Source: CAVUNY01 sp963768585 (lineage in GTDB: Bacteria > Chloroflexota > Anaerolineae > Anaerolineales > Anaerolineaceae). From it: a stretch of DNA of 64,000 bases. Every line of letters starts with the position of its first letter. The first letter of the stretch is position 1. The position numbers were made by a program, and so were the translations under genes. The stretch is taken from NCBI GenBank assembly GCA_963768585.1, contig CAVYIF010000009.1, positions 1-64,000 on the forward strand, in the 5' to 3' direction. Shown here piece by piece: positions 61,106 to 64,000 of this stretch. The notes beneath the pieces were generated by a model. It was not told where the DNA came from, did no database searches, and was given only the letters and a program-made list of their open reading frames with translations.

Positions 61106-62512
61106 ATGAAAAAGACAACATTCGCTTTATTTTTTGGCAACCGCGGGTTTTTCCCGGCTTCATTGATCGCCGGGGCGCGCGAAGAAATGCGCCGCGAATT
61201 GAACGCATTGGGGCATGAAGTGCTGATGCTGGAAGATAGCGCTACCCGCTACGGTGCAGTCGAAACACCTCAGGAGGGCGAAGTCTTTGCCAACTTCCTG
61301 CGCGAGAACCGCGGAAAGTTTGGCGGCGTGATCCTCTGCTTGCCCAATTTTGGCGACGAAAACGGCGCGGTCGCGGCACTGCAAGAGGCTGGGGTACCGA
61401 TCTGGATCCAGGCCTACCCCGACGATTATGACCAGATGGGACCGGCTACCCGGCGCGATTCGTTCTGCGGTAAGCTCTCGATTATGGATGTCTTCCGCCA
61501 GGTTGGGGTGAAATTTACGGCGCTGAAACCGCACACAGTTCGCCCCGGCAGCGACAAATTTCGTGCCAACATTGACGAGTTCGACCGGGTCTGCCAGGTG
61601 GTCAACGGGGTGAAAGGCATGGTGGTGGGCGCGATTGGCGCGCGTACCACACCCTTCAAAACCGTGCGCATCGACGAGGTCGCCCTGCAGCGCCACGGTG
61701 TGACCGTAGAAACCTTCGACATGTCGGATGTGTTCCAGCGCATGCGTGCTGTCAAGACCGCCGCGCCGATGTATGCCGACAAGGCTCACCAGTTGCACGA
61801 GATGGCCACCTGGGACGGCGTTCCCGAGCGCGCTTTCGACAACATCGTGCGCCTGAGCGTAACATTGGATGACATGATCCAGGAAGCCCACCTTGACGCG
61901 GTTGCCATCCGCTGCTGGACCGAGATTCAGACCCAGATGGGTATCTCGCCCTGCGTGGCGATGGGTTCGCTCAACGACCTGGGCCTGGCCGCCGCCTGCG
62001 AGGTCGACCTGGGAAATGCCGTGGCGATGAAGGCCCTGCACCTGGCCTCCTACCAGCCGGTGGGGCTGCTCGACTGGAACAACAACTACTATGATGAAGA
62101 CGACAAGTGCATCCTCTTCCACTGCGGCCCGATGCCCGCCAGCCTGATGGAAGGCAAAGGCCACGTGACCGACCACTCCATCCTGATGAACTCGGTAGGC
62201 GCAGGCAATGGCTACGGCTGCAACCAGGGCCGCATCAAACCGATGAACTTCACCTTCAGCAGCCTGATGACTGACGAAGGCCAGGTCAAGCTGTACCTGG
62301 GTGAGGGACGCTTCACCAGCGACCCGATTCCTTCCAACTTCTTTGGCGTGGCCGGTGTGGCCGAGATCCCTGACCTGCAGGATGTGCTGCTGCACATCGG
62401 AACCCAGGGTCACCGCCACCATGTCTCAGTAACCCCAGGGAACCTGATAAAGCCGTTGGCCGAAGCGCTCGGGCATTACCTGGCGTTTGATATCACCCTT
62501 CCCCAGGGATAA
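61106..62512 (+). CDS. L-fucose/D-arabinose isomerase-like protein
   Basis: The 468-residue protein resembles the L-fucose isomerase-like group: N-terminal GNRGFFPASLIAGAREEMRR, LCLPNFGDENGAVAAL, AIRCWTEIQ (metal-binding Glu), SLNDLGLAAACEVDL (Glu/Asp), FHCGPMPASLM and GTQGHRHHVSVTPG near the C-terminus. Family members interconvert aldoses and ketoses, but many in this subgroup are unassigned and some act on sulfoquinovose or apiose-type substrates. It follows lacI by 47 bases with AAGGAG before ATG. Confidence 0.85.
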   Translation: MKKTTFALFFGNRGFFPASLIAGAREEMRRELNALGHEVLMLEDSATRYGAVETPQEGEVFANFLRENRGKFGGVILCLPNFGDENGAVAALQEAGVPIWIQAYPDDYDQMGPATRRDSFCGKLSIMDVFRQVGVKFTALKPHTVRPGSDKFRANIDEFDRVCQVVNGVKGMVVGAIGARTTPFKTVRIDEVALQRHGVTVETFDMSDVFQRMRAVKTAAPMYADKAHQLHEMATWDGVPERAFDNIVRLSVTLDDMIQEAHLDAVAIRCWTEIQTQMGISPCVAMGSLNDLGLAAACEVDLGNAVAMKALHLASYQPVGLLDWNNNYYDEDDKCILFHCGPMPASLMEGKGHVTDHSILMNSVGAGNGYGCNQGRIKPMNFTFSSLMTDEGQVKLYLGEGRFTSDPIPSNFFGVAGVAEIPDLQDVLLHIGTQGHRHHVSVTPGNLIKPLAEALGHYLAFDITLPQG

Positions 62513-62584
62513 ATCACCATTCGTCATCGTCCGGGCCAATCGTCTCGGACGATGAATAGCACCAGTAAATAAAGGGGTAACTAA

Positions 62585-63502
62585 ATGGCACCGGAGAACA
62601 AGATTGGAACCATCCTGGGGAGAGCCCTGCGCCTTGGGCTGGCAATCCCCGCGTTCAATATTCCTTACCTCCCAATGGTCGAACCGGTCGTGCAGGCCGT
62701 GGTAGACCTGGACTCCTTTAGCCTGGTTGCCGTTGCCCGGCTGGAATGGATTAAGTTCGAATCGGGTGGGCCGGCTGAGGTCGCAAAAGAATTTGCCCGC
62801 TGGCGCAAGCCAGACCACGTTCGCCTGCATCTTGACCATATCCCGGTCATCGACGAAGACAACCTGCGGGTTGACTACATGCCCATTATTCAAGAAGCAA
62901 TCCAATTGGGCTACGAGTCGGTGATGGTCGACGGCTCGCGATTGTCTCTGGCAGAGAATATCCAGGCAGTTCGCCCGGTTGTTGAACTGGCACACGCCGC
63001 AGGAATTCCTGTAGAGGCAGAGTTAGGCGCGGTGATGGGCCATGAGAGCGGTCCAATGCTATCTTATGAAGAGCTTTACACCTCCGGTAAGGGTTTCACC
63101 GACCCTGATGAGGCACGCCGGTTTGTTCAGGAGACCGGCTGTGATTGGCTCTCGGTCGCAGTAGGCAATATTCACGGCGCGATCGCCGCCGGACGCAAGG
63201 ACCTTAAAAAGATTGAAGCTCGCCTGAACCTGGATCGGTTGGCACTGCTCAACCAGGCTGCAGGTGTCCCATTGGTCCTGCACGGCGGCTCAGGAATCAA
63301 GCAGGACAACCTTCTGGCCTCGATGAAGCACGGCATTGCCAAGATCAACGTTGGCACCGAAATCCGCCAGGCTTATGAGGTCGCTCTGAAAGAAACCGGG
63401 AGCGTGATGCAGGCCAAGCAGGCGGTTTATGAACGCACTTGCTGGGTTTTGAAAGATTTTCTAAAAATAGCAGGAATCCGTGCAAAGGTCATAGCGCAGT
63501 AA
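62585..63502 (+). CDS. Class II fructose-bisphosphate aldolase-family protein
   Basis: The 305-residue protein has class II aldolase features: AIPAFNIPYLPM, HLHLDHIPVID (zinc His and Asp), ESVMVDGSRLSLAENI, VEAELGAVMG, SVAVGNIHG (zinc His), LVLHGGSGI (zinc His and phosphate loop) and KINVGTEIR. It cleaves a ketose 1-phosphate or bisphosphate. Some residues of the canonical FBA core are changed, so the substrate may be tagatose-, fuculose- or another ketose-phosphate from the upstream isomerase. It has GGGG-type RBS AAAGGGGTAACTAA before the ATG. Confidence 0.87.
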   Translation: MAPENKIGTILGRALRLGLAIPAFNIPYLPMVEPVVQAVVDLDSFSLVAVARLEWIKFESGGPAEVAKEFARWRKPDHVRLHLDHIPVIDEDNLRVDYMPIIQEAIQLGYESVMVDGSRLSLAENIQAVRPVVELAHAAGIPVEAELGAVMGHESGPMLSYEELYTSGKGFTDPDEARRFVQETGCDWLSVAVGNIHGAIAAGRKDLKKIEARLNLDRLALLNQAAGVPLVLHGGSGIKQDNLLASMKHGIAKINVGTEIRQAYEVALKETGSVMQAKQAVYERTCWVLKDFLKIAGIRAKVIAQ

Positions 63503-63582
63503 ACCCGCCCGGATCGGCCAGCATGTTTTCAGTCAAAATGCCGGAGCTGTGAAAGAACCACGCTATCAGGAGGATTCGATCA

Positions 63583-64000
63583 ATGGTAAAACTATTCAAT
63601 CAAGAATGGAACAAGGCCGAGCTGCTCAGCCGGGTTGGCCAGATGGAGCAGTTGGCGGGTATTCGTCTGGTGGAAGCGGGTGAAGGAAAGGCGCGCGGAT
63701 GCCGTCTGCTCGATGTATGGACCGGAAGTGGGCTGCGGTTTCAAGTCAATGCCGACCGGGCTCTGGATCTATCTTATGGCGAATTTCAAGGCCTGCCGCT
63801 CGCCTGGCGCTCTCCGGCAGGGGATGTCCATCCCAGCTATTCCGAACCAGAGGGTCTCGGCTGGCTGAGATCGTTTGCCGGCGGCCTGTTGGCCACCTGC
63901 GGGTTGGATCAGTTCGGATTGCCGTCCGAAGATGGCGGCACGGCATTCGGCCTGCATGGACGGATCAGCAATACCCCTGCCACTCAGGTGAATCACCGGG
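63583..64000 (+). CDS. DUF4432 (aldose-1-epimerase-like) protein, cut by the window end
   Basis: The frame starts at ATG 63583 with AGGAGG nine bases upstream and runs open to the window edge (139 codons). It contains VGQMEQLAGIRLVEAGEGKA, VNADRALDLSYGEF, FAGGLLATCGLDQFG and AFGLHGRISNTPATQ, the pattern of DUF4432 proteins, which have a galactose-mutarotase-like fold. In sugar operons they probably epimerise or mutarotate the substrate. It is the fourth gene of the LacI-headed operon. Confidence 0.82.
   Translation, partial: MVKLFNQEWNKAELLSRVGQMEQLAGIRLVEAGEGKARGCRLLDVWTGSGLRFQVNADRALDLSYGEFQGLPLAWRSPAGDVHPSYSEPEGLGWLRSFAGGLLATCGLDQFGLPSEDGGTAFGLHGRISNTPATQVNHR

Noticed and set aside
61160..62422. 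420-codon minus-strand open frame opposite the fucose-isomerase-like gene
   Set aside because: It is the exact antisense of a well-supported enzyme gene, is His/Val/Gly-rich as expected of a GC-biased mirror frame, and has no family motif.

Overview
The window looks like a chromosomal contig of a heterotrophic Chloroflexota bacterium, most likely Anaerolineae. This is inferred from gene content, not from a marker gene: a MalT-like LuxR regulator, a GHL6-type glycoside hydrolase, many sugar operons with GfO/Idh/MocA, UroD-family and DUF4432 proteins, an ECF sigma factor beside a DUF4349 protein, and LysM/DUF11 surface proteins. No rRNA, tRNA, CRISPR array or complete insertion sequence was seen.

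Layout. 0-11 kb: a LysM surface protein; a cupin plus GHL6 hydrolase pair; an ECF sigma factor/DUF4349 pair; a frameshifted phosphotransferase; a frameshifted MalT-like regulator. 11-24 kb: a signalling island on the minus strand. It holds PAS-GGDEF, KaiC, KaiB, a multi-PAS/GAF/HD-GYP protein and a membrane GGDEF protein in one tight array. A second PAS/GAF/HD-GYP gene lies upstream, with a c-type cytochrome lipoprotein and several gene relics between. 24-34 kb: a frameshifted DHH phosphoesterase, a repeat-built lipoprotein with its ECF sigma factor, another lipoprotein, a histidine kinase/response regulator pair and small membrane proteins. 34.7-55.8 kb: carbohydrate catabolism (oxidoreductase/isomerase, aldo-keto reductase, MFS/DoxX/glycosyltransferase, sulfatase-GH2-sulfatase-UroD, GH13-aldolase), interrupted by an ECF vitamin transporter with a COG0212-type protein. 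55.9-59.6 kb: an AT-rich TerY/PP2C/kinase triad. 60-64 kb: a LacI-headed sugar operon (isomerase, class II aldolase, DUF4432), cut by the window end.

How the parts work together. The KaiBC array has no KaiA or SasA but is surrounded by c-di-GMP synthases and phosphodiesterases, so a KaiBC timer or switch may act through c-di-GMP. Five sugar operons between 34.7 and 53.2 kb share an unusual promoter: a CCCAC-like -35, a 17-bp spacer and TATAAT. Four of the five also carry GGAG-TG-(A/C)GG at a fixed distance downstream. This points to one regulon driven by one unidentified regulator.

Twelve genes, nearly all in the first 34.3 kb plus the TerY-type kinase, are broken by single small indels, mostly in short homopolymers. 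Either the assembly has residual indel errors or the region is decaying; reads are needed to tell. Where a gene is broken, the reading-frame segments are given in its entry.
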